From an uncultured Clostridia bacterium (lineage in GTDB: Bacteria > Bacillota > Clostridia > TANB77 > CAG-508): a stretch of DNA of 61,492 nt. The stretch is from NCBI GenBank assembly GCA_934177725.1, contig CAKPPO010000010.1, positions 1 to 61,492 on the forward strand. The letters are read 5' to 3'. Under the pieces are notes generated by a model. The model did not search any database. It was given only the letters and a program-made list of their open reading frames with translations, and was not told the DNA's origin. The position numbers were made by a program, and so were the translations under genes. Positions within the stretch are counted from its first letter, which is position 1. The number at the start of each line of letters is the position of its first letter. This document shows positions 1-8,264 of the stretch, one piece after another.

Positions 1-1488
1 CCTGCTCTTAACATTGAGTTACGTAGTGCTGTTACTAAGTCTGGGAATGTTTTAGCATGGTGAGTAAATAATGTAAACTTAGATGCAACCTGTGCAGATT
101 GAATCATCCAAGATGCTACGGGGTCAGTTGCAACCTCACCGATGATATTAACAGAACCATCAGTTTTCTTTTGAACATCCAAACACTCTTGTCCAGATAC
201 TGTTTCTGTTTCACGCATTGATAAAATATTTCTTGTTGGATATATCTTTCTTAAGTGAAGCTCGAATGCAGTTTCTGTAATACGAAGGTTCATTGTTTCG
301 TATATATTTTCTATCATAGCCATAAGCATTGTTGTTTTTCCGGCAACCTTGCTCACCAGTTAAAGATATAATTCTTGCACCTTTTACTAAATATTTTAAA
401 AGATCTATTGTTTCGTCTTTTCCAGGGAATTTTACTATTTGTTCTAGTGTAGCACGTTTAACGTCGAATTTTCTTACGAAGAATGCCCATGTTTCTGACA
501 TACTTGGTCTTACAACAACAACACGAGAACCATCTTTCATTTCATTAATTTTATAACCATTTGTATCTGACAATTGTCCTGGATTATTGTATTTATAAAT
601 ATTTTGACATACTCTTTTTAGTTCTGCTTCTGTTCCAAAAGATAAAAATGCTAAACGTATTGATTTACCATGGAACATTACCCAAATACTATCACAAGCA
701 CGTGGAACTTTGTGATCAACTATTTGATCTAAGTAATCTCCATCTGTTTGTGCTACTTGGCTTAAGAAACTTTCTGGAAGTCCAGATACACCACCTGAAA
801 TACCATCTATGTTCATATCACGAATTTCATCTATACTTGAATATCCTTTATAATGTTGATAAATTCTTTGTACTACTATATTTAATTTATCTTGAAAGGC
901 AAGTACAAAATTTTCTTTTTCAAAAATATCATTAATTTCATCTTCTGTAATAACATAAGAAGGCTTAGTTTCCCCTGATACATATTTCAATCTTGCTAAG
1001 TCATATTTATTTATTATTTCACTTAATGCTTCATACCCAAAGTCTTGTTTATATATATAAAGAATTATTTCAAATTTGTCTTGTGCTGTTAAAAGTGATG
1101 GTATGTCAAAAGGTATTGCAGTTGATATATTTACTTCAGTTACGCCATATTCTTTAGATAATATATCGTAAATTAATTCTTTTACATATTTCTTGTCATT
1201 AACATCTCCATATGTACAGCCCTTTAATGCCTTTTTTAATTCATATTTTTTGTTCTTTCTTCTTTTTAGTTCTTCTTCTGAAAGACCAATATCATATAAG
1301 TTAATTTTTGTTATTTCATCTAATCTTTTCTTTATAAATGCTGTCATTTTTTCTAATGTATACGTTTTATCATCAATTTGCACTTTGTCTTCTTCTTTTT
1401 CATCTTGTTTCTTTTTTAACTTACGTATAATTAGGAAACCAGCTATTATTATAATTAGTAAAATTAGTATTATATTTACGAAGTCCAT
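1..1488 (-). pseudogene. CpaF/TadA-type secretion ATPase, frame broken in the Walker A motif, 3' end outside window
   Basis: Hexameric ATPase family that powers Tad/type IV pilus assembly or type II/IV secretion. The N-terminus has one membrane segment (about residues 5-22), followed by a charged linker and the CpaF-like N-terminal domain. The first frame reaches TGEQG and then runs out of frame to a stop at 211. One base later (extra T in the coding strand, plus-strand 345 or 346) the reading continues as AGKTT, giving a perfect Walker A (GEQGAGKT), and stays open to the window edge. Recognisable CpaF blocks follow, including MRETETVSGQE and NIIGEVATDP. The gene is therefore full-length but interrupted by a one-base insertion, which may be a real mutation or a sequencing error. 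It lies 33 bp downstream of two ParA-like genes and a CpaB-like gene and probably shares their operon. The membrane anchor is unusual for CpaF. Confidence 0.85.
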
Positions 1489-1521
1489 AGTATACGGCTC
1501 CTTCCTTCTATTTTAGTATAA

Positions 1522-2361
1522 TTACAATTTTAGTTGTAACTCTTGCATTTTATATATTAAATCTTTTGCTAATCTTGAGATTTCTCCTATAAATATTGCA
1601 TTTCTATCTTCTGCATCTATTTTTCTCAATCTTAGGAAAAATTCAGCAACTTTTCCTTCTGAACAACTTTCAAAAAACAATGTATTATATGGTATAGTAT
1701 GAACATCCTTTTTTTCTCTCATATAACGTGTTATATTTTTTACGTTATATTTTGAAAACTTATCATATCTTCCAATATTTATAAGAATATTATTCTTTTT
1801 AAAAAAGTCGTTTTCTTCTCTCAATTTGATAAAATTGTCTATAGTTTTTAGTCTTTGTGTTATATTAACTATAATTACATCAGCTATTTCTAGTATCTTT
1901 TTTACTTGTTCTGGTGGTACACTTTTAGATATATCGACAAAAACCAAATCATAACTTCTATTTGCTACTTGAAGTATATTTGGATATAGTTCTGAAATTT
2001 GTTTGTAGTCTTCATATTTTCTTGTTTTTGGTGCACATAGTACGTCTAGTCTATCTTTAAATACTATTTTTGAATAATTAGAAACTATATTAGTAGATGT
2101 CTTATTACTATTAATAATTTTTACTAACCCCTCTACTCCTGACTCTAATTCAATTTCATTACTATTTGATATTGTTTTTACTAAATGTTCCATTTTGGTA
2201 AGATCCCAATAACTATTTTCTAGTGTTTCATCTCTAAAGCTGGTACTAACATTTAATATTTTATAATTATGCTCAATTGCCATATATGTAGATAGTGCTA
2301 CCATTGACATTGTTTGTGCTGTTTCTTTATTTTCATTACTCCAAAATGCAACTATTGCCAT
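1522..2361 (-). CDS. ParA/TadZ-like P-loop protein of the pilus locus
   Basis: The 279-residue protein resembles SIMIBI/ParA-fold ATPases of the CpaE/TadZ group, which localise Tad pilus machinery at the cell pole. The N-terminus has the expected strand-loop-helix, but the deviant Walker A is degenerate (FWSNENKETAQT), keeping one lysine and one threonine. A Walker B-like strand (YDLVFVDIS) lies near residue 150. The start at 2361 is 2 bp from the stop of the upstream gene, which indicates translational coupling. Because the P-loop is degenerate, ATP hydrolysis is doubtful and a scaffold role is likely. The TadZ assignment rests on fold and context rather than a diagnostic motif. Confidence 0.6.
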   Translation of the reverse strand: MAIVAFWSNENKETAQTMSMVALSTYMAIEHNYKILNVSTSFRDETLENSYWDLTKMEHLVKTISNSNEIELESGVEGLVKIINSNKTSTNIVSNYSKIVFKDRLDVLCAPKTRKYEDYKQISELYPNILQVANRSYDLVFVDISKSVPPEQVKKILEIADVIIVNITQRLKTIDNFIKLREENDFFKKNNILINIGRYDKFSKYNVKNITRYMREKKDVHTIPYNTLFFESCSEGKVAEFFLRLRKIDAEDRNAIFIGEISRLAKDLIYKMQELQLKL

Positions 2362-2363
2362 TT

Positions 2364-3062
2364 TTACACTCCTTTTTCTATCTTTTTAAATGTATTTCTA
2401 AGCAATTTTCCATCTGCATTTTGCAAAATTTTTGAAGCCATATACATTAATCCTTCTTTGTATTGATTGCTTAGTCTTTTAAATTTAATTTTAGAAACTC
2501 TTTGATTATAATATATAACTGTTTGGTCCCCTACTTCAAAAGGAAAATAGATTTTTTCTTCATTCCAAACAATTTTACTTCCAGCAGTCAAAAAATTTAA
2601 ATAATCATCTTCTTCTTTTAAAATATCTTTTGCAAATATTACTTTTGTCGCATTTATTGGGGTTTGAAGTCCACTAATTGACTCTACGCCCCTTTTAATA
2701 GAATACATATCAAAAGAAGTTACAAAATAGATTTGCTCAAATTTTTCTAATTCAAAATTTTTCACTTCTTCCGGTGTGTCTACATCTATCAATGCTATGT
2801 CATAATCTAATTCATTCAATTTAGGTATTGCCAAGTATTCCTTTAAATTTTCTAAAGTATTAAATCCGACAGCAATATCTATTCCTTCAAATTCTGTTAC
2901 ATATGATCTAGATGGTTTTATTGCTGGTACTATATACCTAGCTTTTTGTGTTAAAGTTCCATCTATTAATATTACTTTTTGCCCCATTTCTACCAATATT
3001 TTAGCAATATATAATATAAAATCTGTTTTATCATATGCTCCAATGAATCCTATTTTCCTCAT
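2364..3062 (-). CDS. Second ParA/TadZ-like protein, degenerate P-loop
   Basis: A 232-residue protein with ParA-like topology. It has an N-terminal strand-loop (IGFIGAYDKTDFI) in place of KGGxGKT, a second strand followed by LIDGT, and a Walker B-like strand (YDIALIDVDTPEE) at about residues 88-100. It sits between the CpaB-like gene and the first ParA-like gene with almost no spacing, so it belongs to the same transcription unit. Like its neighbour it has lost most P-loop glycines. The two could form a heterodimeric scaffold for the CpaF ATPase, but that is inference. Confidence 0.55.
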   Translation of the reverse strand: MRKIGFIGAYDKTDFILYIAKILVEMGQKVILIDGTLTQKARYIVPAIKPSRSYVTEFEGIDIAVGFNTLENLKEYLAIPKLNELDYDIALIDVDTPEEVKNFELEKFEQIYFVTSFDMYSIKRGVESISGLQTPINATKVIFAKDILKEEDDYLNFLTAGSKIVWNEEKIYFPFEVGDQTVIYYNQRVSKIKFKRLSNQYKEGLMYMASKILQNADGKLLRNTFKKIEKGV

Positions 3063-3107
3063 TATTTTCCTCCGTTTTTACTTATCTGCATTTATAATAA
3101 TTATATT

Positions 3108-4010
3108 TTAATATCCTCCTAAAGCGTCTAAGTAAGCTTGTCTTTCTTCTTTAGCTTTTGTAATTTGCTCTTGTACTCCTGCTTCAATATTGTCAACTCT
3201 GTCTTGTGCATATTGATTTAATGTATTATCTATTATATTTGTTCTTATAGCTGAATTTTGATTGTATCTTGCAAATAAAGCATTTTTTGCCTCTTGCTCA
3301 ATATTTGGATTTGCGTTTAACACATTTTGAACTGTTCCACTTGGTACATATGTAGGAATTACAGATGTTTGTATTCCTGGTTCTACATATGTTGTAGCAT
3401 ATAATAAAGAACCTTTATCTATATATGCCTCAATTATAGCATTTGACATTACCATTATTTCTGATTCATTCATATTAACTATTATAGAATTTGCTGAATC
3501 TACTCCTTCAATTTTTGGTATTTCAACTTTTTTCTTTGATGCTATTATATAATCTACTCCATTTGAAAGTCTTATACGAATATCTATGTAATCTCCATTT
3601 TGAATTTGAGTTGGCAAAATTACCATATTATATTCTTGTTTTCTTAAGTCTGCTGTTGTTTTATTATCCAATTCTTCTATCATGTTGTCTGTTATAACAG
3701 TTCCTACTTTTAAGTCTATTTTTGCAATTGTATTTTCTGTTAGTTCAGTTTCTAATGCATTTGATGGAATAACCCCATTAGAAACCAATTTCTGAGCCAA
3801 TTTATCATATGTTACTGTTTCTCCAGATTTAATATCTTCTACTACCACATAAACTTTTTTGCTGTTAGTATCTTGTTTCTTTTTATCTTGTTTTAATGTA
3901 TTTAATTGCATAAACAAAAACACTATAATTGCTCCTGTTACTAATAAAGTTCCTAATATTCCTATTAATAGGTAATTGTTTGCTTTTCTTTGCATTGGAT
4001 TCATTGCCAT
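3108..4010 (-). CDS. CpaB/RcpC-like SAF-domain pilus assembly protein
   Basis: A 300-residue membrane-anchored protein. A short basic cytoplasmic segment is followed by one transmembrane helix (about residues 15-37). An SAF-like domain follows (KVYVVVEDIKSGETVTYDKL, then a segment on Asn/Ala residues and KVGTVITDNM). This matches CpaB/RcpC, which assists Flp/Tad pilus assembly at the envelope. I chose the ATG at 4010, which begins MAMNPMQRK, because AAGGAGG lies 9 bases upstream. An in-frame start 57 bases further upstream has no such site. The C-terminus (about residues 230-300) is Ala/Gln/Glu-rich and probably helical. It is the first gene of the visible minus-strand pilus operon. Confidence 0.75.
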   Translation of the reverse strand: MAMNPMQRKANNYLLIGILGTLLVTGAIIVFLFMQLNTLKQDKKKQDTNSKKVYVVVEDIKSGETVTYDKLAQKLVSNGVIPSNALETELTENTIAKIDLKVGTVITDNMIEELDNKTTADLRKQEYNMVILPTQIQNGDYIDIRIRLSNGVDYIIASKKKVEIPKIEGVDSANSIIVNMNESEIMVMSNAIIEAYIDKGSLLYATTYVEPGIQTSVIPTYVPSGTVQNVLNANPNIEQEAKNALFARYNQNSAIRTNIIDNTLNQYAQDRVDNIEAGVQEQITKAKEERQAYLDALGGY

Positions 4011-4207
4011 ATCTATATTCCTCCTTATTTTTGACAAAATATTATTACTTATTTCATTGTACAACAAATTCTACGGAAAAACAATAAAATAGAACAAGTG
4101 TCATATAAAAATAATATGGTTGTAATATTTTTGTAATATTAGTTTGTACATCCAAAAATAGTACGTAAAATCCTCATACTGTGAGAGTTTCACTAGAATA
4201 TAAAAAA

Positions 4208-4252
4208 TACCAAAAGGGACAGATTCACCTTTTAGTAACGTCCCTTTTGGTA
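4208..4252 (-). terminator. Terminator of the DUF2651-like gene, GGGAC-family palindrome
   Basis: A perfect 13-bp inverted repeat (TACCAAAAGGGAC at 4208-4220 and its complement at 4240-4252) is followed on the minus strand by a T-rich run. It begins directly after the stop of the 4257-4727 gene. It carries the GGGAC/GTCCC core that recurs at other intergenic hairpins in this window. Confidence 0.75.
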
Positions 4253-4256
4253 CTTT

Positions 4257-4727
4257 TTATCTTCTATAGCAACACCAACTTGTTCTTCCACCAGTTGTAT
4301 TATTTGTTACATTTACTGTAGCTACATCTGATGTGTTATTATTTCTGCAATTACAGTTGCAATTATTATTGTTATTTGAATTTTGTATGTCTGCTAATCT
4401 ATTTGCTATTCTTGTTACATCTTGATCACTTAGTGTTATTGTATTATTAGATTGGCTACATCTGCAAAACCATTTACAACAATTGTTACTTTGTTCTCTA
4501 CATCTTTGGAAAAAGAACTCTGCAATAATTGCTGTTATAAACGCTAATATTGTATAAACAATTGCATATATTAAGAATGTTGCATCAAATGCTGCAAATG
4601 CTACTATTAAGTATATTGCAAAAAATGTAATTGCTGTTAAAAATGGATTTCTTAGTATTTTCTCTACTACAATAGCTAAAAGAATTGTTGCTATTGGTAG
4701 AGCAAAAAATAAAAGTAATGTATTCAT
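4257..4727 (-). CDS. Small membrane protein, YbeF/DUF2651-like, with Cys/Asn-rich tail
   Basis: A 156-residue protein with three or four hydrophobic helices in the first 75 residues, like the short Bacillus YbeF (DUF2651) proteins. It is followed by a Cys-rich segment (FFFQRCREQSNNCCKWFCRC), an Asn-rich stretch with alternating Cys (NCNCNC) and a final CCYRR. The hydrophobic half fits the family. The cysteine-rich tail is an addition that could bind metal. AGGAG precedes the ATG. Downstream lies a strong terminator and upstream lies truA. Function unknown. Confidence 0.55.
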   Translation of the reverse strand: MNTLLLFFALPIATILLAIVVEKILRNPFLTAITFFAIYLIVAFAAFDATFLIYAIVYTILAFITAIIAEFFFQRCREQSNNCCKWFCRCSQSNNTITLSDQDVTRIANRLADIQNSNNNNNCNCNCRNNNTSDVATVNVTNNTTGGRTSWCCYRR

Positions 4728-4800
4728 ATTTATCTCTCCTTATGTTTTTTCTTTTTTGTATATTATATGAATTCACTACTTTTTATGTTCCTATGATACT

Positions 4801-5538
4801 TTATTGATACTCTACTTTTACTAAATACAAACCTTGTGGTGGAAGTGTTTTTCCAGCTCTTGCTCTTTCTCCTTTTTCTATAATTTTAGGAATTCCATTT
4901 GGTTCTATTTTTCCTAACCCTACTTCTACTAATGTTCCTGCAATTATTCTGACCATATTATATAAAAATCCATTACCTGTAAGTTCTATTACGATTCTAT
5001 CTCCTTGTTTTTCTACTTTAGTTTTATAAATAGTTCTTACACTACTTTTACTACTTGTACCACTTGCTTTAAATGCTTTAAAATCATGTTCTCCTTCAAA
5101 ATATTTTACCGCTTCTTGCATTTTTTCTACATTTAATTTATTAGGCACAAAGTACTCTAAATTTCTATATATGCTAGAACCTTGCTCACTATTATTAATT
5201 ACATATCTGTATGTTTTTTGTTTACAATGATATCTTGAGTGAAAATCTTCTTCCACTTCTTCTGCCTTTTGAATACGTATAGATTTTTTTAGTTTTGTGT
5301 TCAATGCTATTGGATATTTTTCTACTGGAAGATTACTGTTTGTCTTAAAATTTGCCATTTGAGCTAAAGCATGTACTCCTGCGTCTGTTCTTCCAGATGC
5401 AATTAAATCTACTTTTTCTCCTGTTATTTCCTCTATAGCTCTTTCAATTTCTCCTTGTATGTTTAACTTGTTTGGTTGTTTTTGCCATCCATTGAAATCT
5501 TTCCCATCATATTCAATTGTTAATCTAATATTTCTCAT
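4801..5538 (-). CDS. truA: tRNA pseudouridine(38-40) synthase TruA
   Basis: Converts uridines 38-40 of the tRNA anticodon arm to pseudouridine. The 245-residue length is typical. The catalytic motif GRTDAGVHA is at residues 49-57 with Asp52 as nucleophile. The N-terminal strand RLTIEYDGKDFNGWQ and the C-terminal NGFLYNMVRI block are both family hallmarks. The gene lies 20 bp downstream of cdaA and is probably co-transcribed with it. Confidence 0.97.
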   Translation of the reverse strand: MRNIRLTIEYDGKDFNGWQKQPNKLNIQGEIERAIEEITGEKVDLIASGRTDAGVHALAQMANFKTNSNLPVEKYPIALNTKLKKSIRIQKAEEVEEDFHSRYHCKQKTYRYVINNSEQGSSIYRNLEYFVPNKLNVEKMQEAVKYFEGEHDFKAFKASGTSSKSSVRTIYKTKVEKQGDRIVIELTGNGFLYNMVRIIAGTLVEVGLGKIEPNGIPKIIEKGERARAGKTLPPQGLYLVKVEYQ

Positions 5539-5558
5539 ATTAAAATCCTTTTTTATTT

Positions 5559-6479
5559 TTATGCTTCCTTTTTATTTTTCTTTTCGAATTTACTTCTTAT
5601 TTTCTTTATTTTATTTGCTTTTATAGTATTTCCTTCTTTAAACCTATTTGTAACCATTTCCTTAATTAGTATTTTCTTTAATGTTTCTTCGTCTACATCT
5701 GCTATTAACGTTCCATCTTTTGCAACAGATATTTTTCCTGTTTCTTCTGAAACAACAATTGCTATACTATCTGTTTCTTTTGAAATTCCCAATGCCGCCC
5801 TATGTCTTGTTCCTAAAGCCTTTGCTATTTCTTTGTCATTTGAAAGTGGAAGTATACATGCTGCAGCTACTATTTTATTATTGCTTATTATAACTGCTCC
5901 ATCATGAAGAGGTGTATTCGGTACAAATATATTTACCAACAATTGTGGAGAAATTTCACTGTTCATTTCTATTCCTGTTTCTGCAATATCTCCTATTTTT
6001 ATATCTCTTTCTAATACTATTAATCCACCTGTTTTGTGTGTTGCAAGTTCTTTTGCAGCAATAACTATTTTATATATATCTTCTTTAGTTTTAGTAATTA
6101 TATCTTTATCCATTCCAAAAAATTTAGTAAATTTGTTTGTACCTAACTGTTCTAATCCTCTTCTTAGTTCTGGTTGGAATATAACTATCATTACTATTAC
6201 TCCATACGTCATAATTGAAGTTAATATATAATGTAATATATCTAAGTGGACCCATCCACTTACTAGTGTAGCAATTATTAACAATGCTATTCCTTTTATT
6301 AATTGCCACACTCTTGATTTTTTAGTTATTTTTATTAATTTATATATTAAAAATATAACAATAGCTAAATCTATTGCAAGTGAAATAAGTCTTAATGGAT
6401 TTTCTTGCAATTGCGTAATATATTCTACTATATTTGCTTGCCAAAATGTATCTATTGCATTAAAAAAATTATCTTTCAT
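5559..6479 (-). CDS. cdaA: Diadenylate cyclase CdaA
   Basis: Membrane-bound synthase making the second messenger c-di-AMP from two ATP. Three transmembrane helices (about residues 34-50, 58-76 and 82-101) precede the DAC domain. The substrate motifs are present: DGA at 193-195 and RHR (GTRHRAALG) at 225-227. The 306-residue length includes a basic C-terminal tail. The regulator CdaR, which usually follows cdaA, is absent; truA follows instead. A 39-codon membrane peptide gene lies 25 bp upstream. Confidence 0.95.
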   Translation of the reverse strand: MKDNFFNAIDTFWQANIVEYITQLQENPLRLISLAIDLAIVIFLIYKLIKITKKSRVWQLIKGIALLIIATLVSGWVHLDILHYILTSIMTYGVIVMIVIFQPELRRGLEQLGTNKFTKFFGMDKDIITKTKEDIYKIVIAAKELATHKTGGLIVLERDIKIGDIAETGIEMNSEISPQLLVNIFVPNTPLHDGAVIISNNKIVAAACILPLSNDKEIAKALGTRHRAALGISKETDSIAIVVSEETGKISVAKDGTLIADVDEETLKKILIKEMVTNRFKEGNTIKANKIKKIRSKFEKKNKKEA

Positions 6480-6504
6480 TTAATTTCTTCCTTTTATTTA
6501 ATTT

Positions 6505-6624
6505 TTACATTGCTACTAAATAATATATTAATGTTCCACCAATTCCTAATACCATTAAGGCAGCTAAAAATATCGCCATAATTTTTGTAACTATTTTTCC
6601 TACATCTCTTTGTTTTTTTGCCAT
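6505..6624 (-). CDS. 39-aa single-helix membrane peptide upstream of cdaA
   Basis: A small ORF not evident from length-based calling. It starts MAKKQRDVGK, continues into one hydrophobic helix (about residues 11-37) and ends LVAM. A very strong ribosome binding site (AAGGAGG) lies 7 bases before the ATG. The basic N-terminus followed by one helix resembles DUF4044-type small membrane proteins of Firmicutes. The short gap to cdaA suggests a shared transcript. Function unknown. Confidence 0.7.
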   Translation of the reverse strand: MAKKQRDVGKIVTKIMAIFLAALMVLGIGGTLIYYLVAM

Positions 6625-6700
6625 ATGATGACCTCCTTATAAATATCACTATATTTAGTTATAACATAAACATATATTTTTTTCAACAATTTTTGCATAT

Positions 6701-6732
6701 AAAAAAACTAGAAATTTTTTCTTTCTAGTTTT
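6701..6732 (-). terminator. Terminator after tRNA-Glu
   Basis: An 11-bp inverted repeat (AAAACTAGAAA and its complement) lies 8 bases beyond the CCA end of the tRNA. On the minus strand it is followed by a run of T. Confidence 0.85.
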
Positions 6733-6739
6733 ACAAATT

Positions 6740-6814
6740 TGGTGACCCCTACGGGAATCGAACCCATGATTCAGCCTTGAGAGGGCTGCGTCTTAACCGC
6801 TTGACCAAGGGGCC
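6740..6814 (-). tRNA. tRNA-Glu, anticodon CUC
   Basis: A 75-nt cloverleaf can be drawn. The acceptor stem pairs GGCCCCU with AGGGGUC. The anticodon stem CAGCC/GGCUG encloses loop CUCUCAA, giving anticodon CUC. The T-arm is GGGUUCGAUUCCC, and CCA is encoded. CUC reads only GAG, so another tRNA-Glu (UUC) must exist elsewhere. Confidence 0.95.
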
Positions 6815-6917
6815 TTTTCTTAATGCTTATTTATAATAACATTTTTTTTAATTTGTGTCAATAGGGACGTTCCTTAGTGATACTTTTATTTTCATTAGGG
6901 ACATCCCTTTTTTTTAA

Positions 6918-7322
6918 TTAATTTATTTCAAAGGTTTTTTCTAAAATTTCTCTTAGTCTTTCATCTTGTTTTGTTAGGTATAAGTATCCTATTAATGCTT
7001 CAAATGCAGTAGCATGACTATACTCATCTAAATTAGCATTTTTAGGCAAATGATGATTTTGAGCATTTCTGCCTCTTCTTACTATGTCTTTTTCTTCTTC
7101 TGTTAAGATTTCCGTAATTGTTTTCAATATTTTTGCCTGTGCTTGTGCTTTAACATATTTAATCGCTTCTACATGAAGTTTATGTGGATTTAATTTAGTA
7201 TTATTTACCAAATTTGTTCTAATATATAATTCATATACAGCATCTCCAACATACGCCCAAACTAATGGAGGCATCAATTTTACTTCTTCTATATCTTTTT
7301 TTCTTTCTATCAATTCTTTCAT
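6918..7322 (-). CDS. mrnC: Mini-ribonuclease III (MrnC)
   Basis: Dimeric RNase III-like enzyme that lacks the dsRNA-binding domain and matures 23S rRNA. The 134-residue length is typical. The catalytic block WAYVGDAVYE is at residues 22-31, with Asp27 and Glu31 as metal ligands. The second block, EALIGYLYL, follows DEYSHATAFEA near residues 100-118. RGRNAQNHH lies between them. It is 13 bp downstream of rbgA; an AAGGA site precedes the ATG. Confidence 0.95.
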   Translation of the reverse strand: MKELIERKKDIEEVKLMPPLVWAYVGDAVYELYIRTNLVNNTKLNPHKLHVEAIKYVKAQAQAKILKTITEILTEEEKDIVRRGRNAQNHHLPKNANLDEYSHATAFEALIGYLYLTKQDERLREILEKTFEIN

Positions 7323-7335
7323 CTATTCTTCCTTC

Positions 7336-8250
7336 TTATTTTGCTATTTCTAGAGTAATTCTTCCTAGTTTTCCTGTTCTAAAATCATCTATTAGAATAT
7401 TTGAGACCTTTTCTTCATCTATTCTACCACCAGAAATTATTGCTCCTCTTTTTTTACCAATCTCATATAATATTTCTAAAATATTCTCATTTTCCATTTG
7501 ATCTTCATTTGATAATTTTTCTTCTATTATTTCATTTGAAATTCCATATCTATTTATTATTGATTCTCTTTTATTTTCCAGCAAATATTTCAATAAAAAA
7601 TATGCTATTTCTGTTTTCTCTAAATTATCGTCTTTTATTGTTCCCGTAAATGCTAAGTGAAATGCAACCTCTTGTGGTTCTAATTTTGGCCATAAGATTC
7701 CAGGCGTATCTAACAATTCTATATTTTCTTTTACTCTAACCCATTGTTTTTGTCTTGTAACACCCGGTCTATTACCCACTGCCGTAGATGATTTCTTTGT
7801 TATGCGATTTATAAAAGATGATTTTCCTACATTAGGTATTCCTACTATCATAACTCTTATTGATCTTCCTACTCTTCCCTTATTTGAAAAAGCTTCTTTG
7901 TCTTCTTGCATTATTTTTTCTATTTGCCTTATTGTTTCTGGCACACCTTTTCCAGAGTTTGAATCTGTTAATATTGCTACTATTCCTTGTTTTTTGTAGT
8001 ATTCAACCCATTTTTCGTTTTGCTTTTCATCTGCTAAATCTGCCTTATTTAATATTATTATTTTTTTCTTATTTTTGGTCCATTGTGCTATATCTGGGTT
8101 TTGACTAGATAGTGGTATTCTGGCATCTAATATTTCTATTACTACATCTATTAATTTTAAATCTTCTTGTATTTGCTTTTTTGTTTTTGCCATATGACCT
8201 GGGTACCAGTTAAGGTTGATTTTGTGATAACTATTATCTTCTTTCTCCAT
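7336..8250 (-). CDS. rbgA: Ribosome biogenesis GTPase RbgA (YlqF)
   Basis: Circularly permuted GTPase needed for late assembly of the 50S subunit. The motif order proves the permutation: G4 NKAD at 68-71, G1 GIPNVGKSS at 137-145, G3 DTPG at 181-184. The N-terminal WYPGHMAK signature is present at 15-22. The C-terminal helical domain is complete at 304 residues. mrnC follows immediately. Confidence 0.95.
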   Translation of the reverse strand: MEKEDNSYHKINLNWYPGHMAKTKKQIQEDLKLIDVVIEILDARIPLSSQNPDIAQWTKNKKKIIILNKADLADEKQNEKWVEYYKKQGIVAILTDSNSGKGVPETIRQIEKIMQEDKEAFSNKGRVGRSIRVMIVGIPNVGKSSFINRITKKSSTAVGNRPGVTRQKQWVRVKENIELLDTPGILWPKLEPQEVAFHLAFTGTIKDDNLEKTEIAYFLLKYLLENKRESIINRYGISNEIIEEKLSNEDQMENENILEILYEIGKKRGAIISGGRIDEEKVSNILIDDFRTGKLGRITLEIAK

Positions 8251-8264
8251 TTACATCTACTCCT

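Noticed and set aside
330..350. Programmed -1 frameshift at the A-run in the CpaF gene
   Set aside because: The required shift is +1 and must occur before AGK, upstream of the A-run, so a slippery heptamer cannot restore the Walker A.
329..935. Plus-strand ORFs opposite cpaF and many other minus-strand genes
   Set aside because: They are low-complexity, Leu/Phe/Ser-rich mirror frames of AT-rich genes with no ribosome binding sites or family motifs.
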